Below, in pieces: positions 24,501-32,769 of a stretch of DNA of 64,000 nucleotides. Within the stretch, counting starts at the first letter, position 1; each line of letters starts with the position of its first letter. The position numbers were made by a program, and so were the translations under genes. This stretch comes from Takakia lepidozioides (lineage: Eukaryota > Streptophyta > Takakiopsida > Takakiales > Takakiaceae), in the NCBI GenBank assembly GCA_030704615.1, contig CM060731.1, forward strand, positions 61,174,756 to 61,238,755. The letters are read 5' to 3'. Below the pieces are notes generated by a model. The model did no database searches and was not told where the DNA came from. It saw nothing but the letters and a program-made list of their open reading frames with translations.

Positions 24501-27500
24501 ATTTGGTCTCAAGATTCTATCATGTTCGGAGCACCAAGAATGTCTCTCGATAGAAGTGGAGCTTTGTCTTGAGATTGGGTAGCTTCCAAGTTCTCTTGAC
24601 TTGTAATTCCACAAGCTCTCTCCTAATCAGTCTGTTGCGGTCATGTCTGGATGTGATGTCCACCTCATCTGGATTCATTGGTAATAGGGAAGCAGTAGAG
24701 AGTCCGTTGTGTTGAAATAAACTGTCCACTCGAGCATACCAGGAGTTCCTGAAACCTGCAGCTTTGAGCCTCATAGATGTTGCGAGGGCCCTTGCCACGA
24801 GCCCCTTGGGTGGAAGGGCCTGTAATCTATGGAGAAAGATTGTAAGCCGGAAGAGGGCCTCAGATTGCAATGGTACACATGCGAACTCTGCACCTAGGAT
24901 CTGAGATGGAGTTGTGCTTCTGGCGCCAAGCATTGCTTGGAGAAAAGATGACTGCAATGGTTCCAGATTCTTTTCCCACCAGGAGACAGGGACACCAGGT
25001 GCCCAGAACTCAGAGAGAAAGATTGAAGATGAACATTTCTCCATTGAAGGCCCGAAGGCTCCATGGACTGAAAATGAAAGAGAATGTACTCATAAGACGT
25101 TGTTTGCCGTAGCAGTATTGCCATTGACCCCGTGCCCAGTTTGAGTGGAACACAAAGGGACAGAACCTACCTTTGTCAGGGGCTGACGTCGGCAGTAAGA
25201 CTTACCTTGGAATAAACAATTGATCCGGGTTTTCCAGATATCCTCTAGAAATCCCTTCACACAAGCATCAATCTGCTGTGTGTGGTTTGCCCAATAACTA
25301 GGCCCCAAAAGGGCCTGGGCTTTTGGCTCAGCCTCGAGACTTCAGACTGAAAATGAAAGAGAGTTGGAAAGAAAGGAAAAACTTCGAAACACCCACTGGA
25401 GCCCAAAGTGCTTACAGGGTAAAAGTGCTAATGAGCAAGGAAACAACAAATAAGGCCTAAAGTGATGCTCAAGGTACTTTGCTAAGCAGAGATTTACAGA
25501 CAGACAGATGTATGCGTCTCACCTGAAGTTTTGTAAAGCCAAAGGCTCACTTCTGAAGCTCATAGCCTTAAACATGAGTTTAGTTTGGGCATGCAATATT
25601 ATCCCAGAAACTCTCCCCAGCCTCCTGACCCAGAGGGCCATGGCCCTAGGTACTGCCAATTCGAGGGACAGGGTGAGGTAAAAGGAAGGGTCAAAATAAT
25701 TTGTTACTGGGGAATCAGATAGTCCTTTGCGAAATACTTGACAGAAAAGAAAGATATGATATGAAGGTGACTTGGTGATGCAGGGCCTATGACATATCAC
25801 TTGAAAGAGTGCACAGGTAGAGGTGCTTTTGCCCAAGTGTACCAGGCTCTTGCTGAAGATGACAACTATGGTGACAATGTCTTCAATGTTGTCTTGAAGG
25901 TTAACATCTTGTAGCAAAGAAGAAGTTGTTGTTTATCTTACGTCATGGATATCTCCAGATAAAGCCCATTACAAGCCTGTGATATCCTGTCCCCATCTGA
26001 TATTTAGGTCTTAGTTATGAGTTATAGGTGAGTTGTAGTTATGAGGTTATGAGTTATAGTTTGGAGCTCTTTCACATTACTGAAAAGTTGATTTTTCTCT
26101 AGTAAAAAAGAAAAACTCTATCTCAAGAAGATTGCTTTCCTCCCAAGTGATGGCCTTGTAGAGGCCTAAAATGGCATAACCTTTGCAGAAAATTGAGATA
26201 TTACCTCTGGTTTGTGTCTATTCTGATCTTTGCGAGGGAAGGTTTTGAGTGCGTGGATAGTGCATTGGTACATGGATAAACAGGTGCAAAGGCCCAGCTG
26301 CCCCTGGGAATTCTATTGTTATCGGCAGCTTGACTTCCGAATATCTCCTGATGATGTAATTTCCTCTCTTCTTCTTTCATTATGTGTTTTTCTCCTACCT
26401 TTCATCCCAACTGCTCCCCTGCCTTCTTTTCCTGCCTTAGTATTACTTCTGTTCTCCCCATGTTCCATGACAGATTTATAGAGTGTGGTCCTCTTCCAAT
26501 ACATAGTTGTTGCATTATCTCCAGGTATATTGAGGGAGTCTAATCCTCATGTTGTTGGACAGGATTGCTTCAAGTTTACTGACATGGTTATGCACTTGGG
26601 TTGTTGATTGGCTTGTTGTAGAGATGCCTGTTCGGGTATGCTCATAAAATGCATGTCTATGCTGACTGTAGCTTCATGGTATGTGATTATGGCTGCCATG
26701 GCACTCTTCAGGTATGTCTGTCTTTGACTGTAGCCGCTCTATGATGCCTCAAACAGATTTGTGCGTGCTTCTAGTTGTATTGTCAAGAATATATACATGT
26801 CTTCAATCATTCTCTGTTCTCTATTGGAGATGAAGACTTCAACTCATTGAGTGATTAAATCATGCCACTATTGTTGTATTGGCTGCAGGATCTCGTGAAC
26901 GTATACCGGGTGTTGGGACAACGGATGGATGAAGGCCTGTGTATGTTCTACACAATTGAGCTGTTGCGAATGCTGGAGGTTTTGCATGGGGTGGGCCTCA
27001 TTCATGCTGACTTGAAGCCCGACAATCTTCTCATTCGTAGTGACAGGTACTCCACCTTGTTAATCCCATGTCTCCAGCTCTAGTTATTTGCTTACTGTAG
27101 AAACTGTGCAATCATGTGGTTCCTTTGTATCTTTGTGGAATTCTGAAAAATCTTTGATTTTGTTTCTGCTTGCTGTTCTGTGTGGGCTAATGAGGTTTGC
27201 TCGGGAAGATTAAGATATCACCTTGTCTGTGTGCAGTGAGGACTGGCAAGAGTGGGCACCAGACAGGCCTGGTTGCTGGAAACATCAGGTAATAACCTTT
27301 TCAGCTGGTTTGTTGTGAAAGGAGAAAAATATGCAGAAGTTTCCTAGTTCTAGGTTTTATGAATATACCAGTTGAAGATGAATTTTTCCATCAGTACAGG
27401 TTGCCTGGCTCGGAGTGCTTAGTATGGGGATGGATGGTGGCAATTTCTTGTGCAGGGGTTGTGTTTGATAGACTGGGGCCGCAGCATCGACACCAACCTC

Positions 27501-28171
27501 TTTTCCAAGGGCACCCAATTTGTTGGGGATAGCAAGACCGATGCATTTCGATGTATCGAAATGGTGTCTCAAGCACCTTGGACATTTCAGGTGAGACAAT
27601 GTAAACAGATGTGCATCTTTTCGCAATGTCAATGCAATGTGAGACCAAGTAGTAGTAAGGTGAGTGCTTCAAGCCAGATACCACAGTGCAGCTGTTCATT
27701 ACTACGAAATGGTTCATACATTTCACTAAAGTTGCTGTGGGTGGGTGCTTGGAACGTGATGCAGGTTGACACCTATGGGTTGTGCGGGGTGGTACACTGT
27801 TTACTGCATGGTACCTATATGGAGATTCAACAGAGCCGTGGCTCACACTCATGCCCCATTTACAGGCCTAAAGCCCAGTACAAGCGGTACGGACCCTCTC
27901 TTTTACTGTTCTTCTCTCTTGGCTACTCTCTCATCTGAATTGAAGACACCATAGATCAATAACCAGCCAAATTCTTCTCTGCAGGTATTGGAACACGGAA
28001 CTATGGCGGAACTTGTTTGAGACGCTACTGAATGTGGAGAGCTGTATCCACAAACCACCCTTGAGTTCACTTCGCAGAGCCTTTGAGGACCATCTGGTGA
28101 GCAAGGGCCTAGCCAAGAAGCTGCAGCAGCTGCTGATGAAGCAAACCATCATGATGTCAAGCCACAAATGA
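12509..28171 (+). CDS. BUB1: BUB1 mitotic checkpoint kinase (Mad3/BUB1 domain plus kinase)
   Basis: Exons: 12509-12625 (uncertain), 12888-12988 (start uncertain), 13326-13385, 13833-13977, 14635-14792, 14955-15069, 15429-15516, 15618-16869, 17199-17333, 17640-17713, 25784-25899, 26284-26355, 26622-26711, 26889-27046, 27237-27288, 27456-27590, 27765-27886, 27985-28171. They sum to an open frame of about 1058 aa. Residues about 40-230 are the Mad3/BUB1 TPR domain (DPLKPWL, RYQSDLRYLRVWVQYADC, IGQEHALFYEAYGTFLE). A KEN box follows near 255, a DPTIDMKEALADI block near 450-462 and an ABBA-type FKVFED near 583. The kinase has a GRGAFAQVYQA loop, VVLK lysine, HADLKPDN catalytic loop (HAD where human BUB1 has HGD) and DWG in place of DFG. 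BUB1 loads checkpoint proteins at kinetochores and phosphorylates H2A. The intron at 17714-25783 is about 8 kb and filled with retrotransposons. Confidence 0.93.
13990..14456 (+). mobile_element. LINE-B 3' fragment in BUB1 intron
   Basis: This sense-strand fragment encodes the C-terminal end of a non-LTR retrotransposon ORF2: FRVGSHNLRI, GRWENLQ, then the zinc knuckle CPAC-(x)14-HFFFYC, and AAYLHEAFTLRQSLEQ before a TAG at 14339. The 3' UTR ends with TTTTGTCCCATAAGCTC, a hairpin at 14396-14410, TCCGCGGACGTTATAA and a CATTT-repeat tail. It is 5'-truncated and lies between the exons ending at 13977 and starting at 14635, in the sense direction of BUB1. Confidence 0.8.
17780..19132 (-). mobile_element. 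LINE-B 3' portion (reverse transcriptase C-half, zinc knuckle, tail)
   Basis: On the minus strand, reading from 19132: LLYAEDVALLA (the Y-x-D-D-type palm motif, here AED), YGLQVNLGKTKIMVFNG, then a long thumb/connection region to 18336. A second frame continues with CPAC-x14-HFFFYCPLYY at about 18170-18100 and the 3' end at 17880-17830 with the AAGCTCATAGAGCTT hairpin (17901-17915) and an ATTTC tail. At least one frameshift separates the two frames near 18336. Two tail copies stand in tandem at 17790-17880. The 5' side abuts LINE-A sequence inside a continuous minus-strand ORF. Confidence 0.8.
19133..21365 (-). mobile_element. LINE-A non-LTR retrotransposon (endonuclease end plus reverse transcriptase), decayed
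   Basis: Reading the minus strand: the end of an endonuclease domain (DYIIIDKN near 21330, then IGTSDHFLVWTEI near 21275), a linker with WWTNEMK and KRFWLALQRLYKL (21163-20573), and reverse transcriptase blocks. These are YKAGGPDGIVNELIKHGGDP (about 20430-20370), IDQGVAQGCTLSPLLFNVFI (about 20010-19945) and FVDDFAG (about 19870). Domain order matches apurinic-endonuclease LINEs of plants. Frames change several times, so it cannot make protein. It differs in sequence from LINE-B, which follows it at 19132. It sits in the 8-kb BUB1 intron, antisense to the gene. Confidence 0.8.
19377..19985 (-). repeat. tandem duplication of the LINE-A palm segment, about 305 bp period
   Basis: The segments 19377-19680 and 19684-19985 are near-identical direct copies. 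On the minus strand each encodes VESEGF-LRVGDTTIPA, a D-D-F-A-G motif, NLQELIDCAKRYFDLWGLEA and KCAVV. Differences include FVDDFAG versus SADDFAG and a one-base loss near ClaVV, so the copies have drifted. One element cannot normally need two palm motifs; this is a duplication within a dead copy. Confidence 0.85.
21366..22790 (-). mobile_element. endonuclease remnant interrupted by a retropepsin-like segment
   Basis: Minus-strand ORFs at 22745-22190 encode an endonuclease-like stretch (LLVGCYFAP near 22630, then HLLKFCEIQGHVIYNGTTN). From about 22240 to 21700 the frame instead shows a Ty3-type aspartic protease: SLLVDTRVSHSFMTPATARK, then FIICEVDGVDLIWGMTFL. The protease core has DTR where DTG or DSG is expected. 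Around 21690-21630 endonuclease-type sequence resumes (NTIDRISSFYI, then DSDHSCLSF). The layout suggests a gypsy fragment inserted in or recombined with a LINE. All frames are broken. Confidence 0.55.
23020..23955 (-). mobile_element. LINE-B 3' fragment plus an extra tail
   Basis: The minus strand encodes LFRLTIFLHRLQALPPKGLV, SRHDHNRLIRRELMEL, FRVGSHNLRIETGRWENLQ and then the zinc-knuckle end, with the tail at 23125-23171 (hairpin AAGCTCGTAGAGCTT at 23157-23171). A second isolated tail with hairpin lies at 23026-23076. The 5' end stops abruptly near 23950 at the CTCTGCACCTAG point, inside ORF2. Confidence 0.8.
23985..25012 (-). mobile_element. two further LINE-B fragments
   Basis: A short piece (23985-24150) holds only a tail and the end of the ORF. 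The adjoining copy (24150-25012) has the tail, hairpin at 24199-24213, AFTLRQ end, an internal deletion that removes the zinc knuckle (the break is near 24378), and upstream ORF2 sequence back to EFWAPGVPVSWWEKNLEPLQ near 25000. Both are on the minus strand like the copies at 17.8-19.1 and 23.0-23.9 kb. Confidence 0.78.
25013..25783. other. rest of the long BUB1 intron
   Basis: No coding sequence was recognised here. A stretch at about 25078-25110 (GAGAATGTACTCATAAGACG, then TTGTTTGCCGTAG) resembles 5810-5842 in a CCDC61 intron (GAGAATGTACTCATAAGATTG), so both may come from another dispersed repeat. The intron ends at a GATGCAG acceptor before the kinase glycine-loop exon at 25784. Confidence 0.4.
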
Positions 28172-29232
28172 GCTTAATCTCTCTTGCAAATGTACTTGCT
28201 AACTCACTCCTTTTGTAACACGACTTTGTGATATCTCACTCGCATCTCTCATCACAATGAGTGTTGCACAAGGAGAGGATGTCTCCTTGTTGCCCACTCA
28301 TTGAGGCATGATTTAAAGAGATAGGAGATTTTAGGCAGAGTACAGAGAAATGAAATGGTACTTTATAACGTCCGCAGAAAGCTCAAAGAGCTCATGGGAC
28401 AAAAGGAAACAAGAACGAGAAAGAGAAAACAGAAAGAGGGAGACAGAAGCTGCCCAAGAGCAACTACTGCTCAAGGAATTGCATAAGGCTCGAAGCCTCA
28501 TGCTGGATACAACCCAGCACCTGAGAATCACTACCAGACTGTTTGTCCATCTACATGCCTGAAGTACATGTTGTCCATCTACATGCCTGAAATGTTAAGC
28601 AGCTCTAGACAGATCTCAATAAAAGTCGCAGGCGTGGCTCCTCAACCAGAAGGAGAGTACAGAGGTTTTGCAAACATCACCAGCTGCTCCATATCAATCT
28701 TCCCTCTTTTTGAACATCTCAAGTCAAAGATCTACTCGAGCAAAGCAACAGCTTCCCAAGCAGCTCAGATCTGTGCTCAGTCCCCCATGGACAGTTACGT
28801 TAACTACGGATTCAGCTACCTAACGGCTCCTTCCGGAATACTGGGACCGGGAATACTTTTTTCTTTTTCTATGTTTTTCCATTTGTTTTCTATTTCATGA
28901 AAGGTTTTGAAAAACATTTGTTTTAATCAAACATTTCCATTGTATTTTCTCGCCAAATAACTGCCAATAACTGTCATAGACTGACGAGAAACATCAACGG
29001 ACGAAACCATAAAGTACGTCGACGGAAATTGACGACGAGAAACGACGTACGGGGGAAGGCGTACGGTGTCGTATTCGTATTCGTAGAGGGAGGGTAGAGA
29101 GAAGGAAGAAGAAAGAACAGAGGGAGGGAGGGAGCGAGCGAGAGTGAGAGGAAGGGAGAGGGAGGGAGAGAGAAACAGAGAAGGGAGGGGAGGGGAGGGG
29201 AGGGGAGAAGGAGAGCAGATGATTGCGCAATC
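28172..29232. other. BUB1 3' flank and CLASRP 5' flank, with a LINE tail
   Basis: A LINE-B-type tail lies at 28346-28410 on the minus strand: ATTTC units, TTATAACGTCCGCAGAAAG, and a hairpin with one mismatch at 28379-28393. It is followed by sequence unlike the other copies (AACTACTGCTCAAGGAATTG), so it may belong to a subfamily. From about 29090 to 29215 the plus strand is almost pure GA (GGGAGGGA, AGGGGAGGGG), probably the CLASRP 5' UTR. Confidence 0.55.
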
Positions 29233-30924
29233 ATGTGGCATGAGGCGAGGAGATCAGAGAAGAAGGTCCATGAGATTATGGATGCAGCAAGAAGGCGTGC
29301 ACAGAAGCGTGCCATCTTTCTTGCGAAGAGAAGGGTGGATCCCCATCAGACCCTGCGGGTGGTGGGCACCAGGTGCCGCGTGCACCACGATGCTACCATC
29401 TATCAAGCAACGGAGGATCAACAGGGATTGATTCCATGGTGTGGGAAAGAGGACAATTTAATAGACAGGTTTGACGGGAGAGCGCTGCTGGACGTGATAC
29501 GGGAGTACAGTGCTGCGGCGCAGCAGGTTCCCCGGGAGAAGACGGAGGAGGAAGAGGAATTGGAGGAGATGGTGAATTTTCAGCGGTATCGTGACCTGAT
29601 TAAGCAGCGGCGGCGGGGGTTTAGTGACAAGCAGGGGCTTGAAGATGTTGACCAGGAGCTGGAGGCAAGAGTGGTCACTCCCTTTGCTGTGGAGAAGCAA
29701 CGCACGGCAGGGAAGGGGACGTATGGCCAGGTAGGGTTTGCTTACGAGGGGAGTGGTGGGGCCACGCAGGAAGAGAACCAGGCAGCAGCTGTGGGAGAGA
29801 GTGATAATGATGAAGGGCAAGCCACTGGGGAGGAAGAAGAGGGTAGCAGCAGTGAGGACAGTGAGGATGAGGTCATCGAGACGATTGGTCATGAATATGG
29901 TGTTCAAAGATTCAACTGGATGATCAGCCTTGATCGGAAGGCGAAGGAGGAAGAATGGCGGCAGAAGGAGGCGGTGAAAGGGGACCCGGCCTTGAGAAAG
30001 CTGAGCAGGAAGGAACGACGAAAAGCGTCCCAGCAAGAGAGAGAGCGAGAAAAGGAGGCCGCCCGGTTGGCTAGCAACCGGCCCACCCACCATGACCCCT
30101 ACAGAGAGTTGCGAAAGAGTCCAACTTATGACTCATATTCTTACTCGCATTCTAGAAGGGAGAGGGGAAGGTCCTTATCACCTTCACCTCCTAGCTTGCG
30201 GTCTCGGCATGAACACCGTTATCATCATGATCTTGACTCCCATGATCGGGACCACCGAGACCATCGGGATAGGAGAAGGAGAGGTACAGGGGCCACCACA
30301 TCCACCATTGAATACATCACTGAGTTTGGGGTTGAGGGATCCGCCGGGCAACCTGAGAGAAGTGTGGCCCCGCCAGCATCCCCACCATCACATCCGGTGG
30401 ATGCTTCAAGCCATCAGCATTCAACACGGCGAATCCTTGAGGCAATACACAGTGACCCAGCAGCTGTCGCCGTCACACCAACAGTATCAGGGCCGTCGTC
30501 TGCCGATTGGGAGATAAACCATAGAGACAGAGACACGAGAGCATCTGGGTTGTCTTCATCGTCAGCCATTGCAAAGTTGAGCAAGCTGGGCACACCTGGG
30601 CCTCCGCCACAGAAGTCAGGGCAGGCTGACACCAAGGCTCAAGAAACGCCTCAAGAGCGCCTAAAGCGAATAATGAGTAAGCAATTGAACAAGCAAATCA
30701 AGAAGGATACGGTGACAGAGTTGGGAAAGAGACGGGAGCAAGAGAGGGAGAGGCAAGAGAAGCTGGCTGAAACCCGCCGCATTGCTCTTAGAAGGGGCCG
30801 TGCTCGCAGTCGTAGCCGTAGCCGCAGCCGGTCTCCTATCAGGTACCATCACAGAAGCAGAAGCAGGAGTCCATTGAGGTCTTGCCCTCGGTCACCTCGT
30901 GTGCGCAGTCGAGTGAGAGGTTGA
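29233..30924 (+). CDS. CLASRP: CLASRP-type SR splicing factor (SWAP N-terminal domain)
   Basis: A single uninterrupted ORF of 563 aa. It starts MWHEARRSEKKVHEIMDAAR, the hallmark start of CLASRP/SFRS16 and suppressor-of-white-apricot proteins, and continues with the VVGTRCRVHHDA and LIPWCGKEDNLIDRFDGRA blocks (residues about 43-84). An acidic stretch covers about 190-220. YGVQRFNWMISLDRKAKEEE then begins a basic coiled-coil region to about 285. A serine/proline-rich centre has ITEFGVEG, the QERLKRIMSKQLNKQIKKD block lies near 475-495, and the end is an arginine/serine tract. Such proteins are nuclear, bind CLK-type kinases and affect alternative splicing. The start is fixed by the conserved MWHEAR and lies after a GA-rich leader. 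The gene has no introns although its neighbours have many. Confidence 0.92.
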   Translation: MWHEARRSEKKVHEIMDAARRRAQKRAIFLAKRRVDPHQTLRVVGTRCRVHHDATIYQATEDQQGLIPWCGKEDNLIDRFDGRALLDVIREYSAAAQQVPREKTEEEEELEEMVNFQRYRDLIKQRRRGFSDKQGLEDVDQELEARVVTPFAVEKQRTAGKGTYGQVGFAYEGSGGATQEENQAAAVGESDNDEGQATGEEEEGSSSEDSEDEVIETIGHEYGVQRFNWMISLDRKAKEEEWRQKEAVKGDPALRKLSRKERRKASQQEREREKEAARLASNRPTHHDPYRELRKSPTYDSYSYSHSRRERGRSLSPSPPSLRSRHEHRYHHDLDSHDRDHRDHRDRRRRGTGATTSTIEYITEFGVEGSAGQPERSVAPPASPPSHPVDASSHQHSTRRILEAIHSDPAAVAVTPTVSGPSSADWEINHRDRDTRASGLSSSSAIAKLSKLGTPGPPPQKSGQADTKAQETPQERLKRIMSKQLNKQIKKDTVTELGKRREQERERQEKLAETRRIALRRGRARSRSRSRSRSPIRYHHRSRSRSPLRSCPRSPRVRSRVRG

Positions 30925-32769
30925 TTACACTCTTTCCTCTGCCCAATGGTGTGCCAATGTTTTCACTGTGAAGGTTAGAGAGGGACAGTATCCACAGGCC
31001 CTTTTCCAAGGGACAGCTGCAATCTCCTTCACCCTTACAGTGCTAATCTCAATGGACATTGCGGCATAGCCCATGTTGCTTGAGTCTTGATGGACGCCGG
31101 AGCTGGCAATCTATTCTGAAAACAGTGGCAATCAGAGATGTGAGCACAACCACCACCACATTCTATTGTGGAACTCGTGGGAAGTGCTTCAAGGTTGATT
31201 GCCTTCCAGCTCACTCTGAGAGTCTGATGTTTAGAGTATAGTCCACAAGGGATAGTTTGAGGAGAACCTTGAGGATTATGCTGCTGAAATGAACTGAACA
31301 TTGGGCTCTTCTTGCAATTGTGCACTTGTAGACTCAGAATAGGGTTTATCCTGGATTCGGAAAAGGGGATTATTTGTCGAATAGGATAAAGCCGCAGTGG
31401 TTGTGATTGGAAGGAATTTTCAGCCAGGAGCGCAAGCATGGGAAACAAGCTACATTTCCTGAAATGAGTTTCATGGAGAAACCTAAATGATTTCCTAGAC
31501 CTAATCTTACATGTGGGGCAATTCTGATTTGATGAAGAGCGCAATCTTTTGGTGGGTACTGAATCAACTGTCATGTTAACACCTTGGGCATGGATCACTC
31601 CATTCCATGACATTGTTCAAGAACCGAGACAAGGGAGGAGCTACTCTGAGACTTGGGGCTCTGTTGTTTTCGCTTTCTTGATATAGTCCAAGCCTGCTAT
31701 TGTGTCATCTGACAGAAGTTTTGTGACACCAAATGATCGAGGATTGTATTAATATAAATTCGGTGTACCTTCCAATTTGAATATTGCCCAAAATTAGTGT
31801 TGACAGCCTATGCCCCCTGCCCACATTCAGCGGAAAGGCACGAGGGAATGAGTGGAGGGAAGTTTTAACTCTTTGTCAGCAATCTCCACATCTGCAGTTT
31901 ATAATAGACAAAAACATAATCAAAACAGGGCCAGATCGATCTGATCTTTACATCTATAGATTGTATGAAACATTTCCTTGAAGCTGGGGAAATCCATGGA
32001 GGTATTATCATTTACTGGTGTTTGAGAATGTGGGATCCATTGCAATGGTTCATTTATTATAAGTACACAATCTGCACATTCCAATATGAAGCAACTTGTG
32101 CCATGTTAGCCTTTCCAGTCAATGGATACAAACTACTGAGCAAAAAAGTTCTGCACATAAATTTTGAACTTCTGATCAAAGGATAGTCCCAAGGGAATAC
32201 TCTGTACACTTAGTTGACTGATTCCTGGGCATTTGGGCCATCCAATGTTTAAGTTGTAATACTTTCATTCAGCAATGAACCCTTTCAATGTGAGGCAAGC
32301 TCAAGCACTTTCAGCTGTTCTATACTGCGAGACAAAAGAGCATCATGAACACCCAATGGTTTCTTCACCATCGCACTGAGATTTTAAGGTGTACCGATAG
32401 AGATTTTAACTTCACTCATTAGTAGTATAAAGAAGCTGGCACCAGTGACTCACATCACCATACATGAGCTACACATTCTACTGTGGTTCAAGCGATATGC
32501 TGCACTATGATTCCGAGTTTCCTTCACCTCTGTTGGCGTCTAGTAGCATATTGAGGCTTAATGCCCCAGGAATCACCCCTGAACTGCATGTCTGCTCCAA
32601 TCGTACTTTGTTGACGGCATTTCAATGCACATGCTATTACAAAATTCAAGAAACCCCACCAAAGCAGAATACAGAATGACAATTTACAGTTGCTGTGCTG
32701 AAATGGTAGAACGGATGATTGCGAGCATTCTGCTAATTCGACAGGGCTTGTGCACGGAGGTAAGAGCAG
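30925..32769. other. intergenic, convergent 3' ends
   Basis: Lies between the CLASRP stop and the stop of the plastid-type gene. The longest open frame is 192 codons on the minus strand (31613-31035). It has no recognised motif, its composition resembles non-coding sequence, and no splice continuation was found. I see no clear repeat or RNA gene. Confidence 0.45.

Noticed and set aside
26525-26606. Possible BUB1 exon encoding ILRESNPHVVGQDCFKFTD
   Set aside because: The acceptor gives an immediate stop in phase, and skipping it preserves the kinase frame and the family alignment.
31035-31613. 192-codon minus-strand ORF
   Set aside because: No motif, no splice part, and it lies where two 3' UTRs converge; probably chance.
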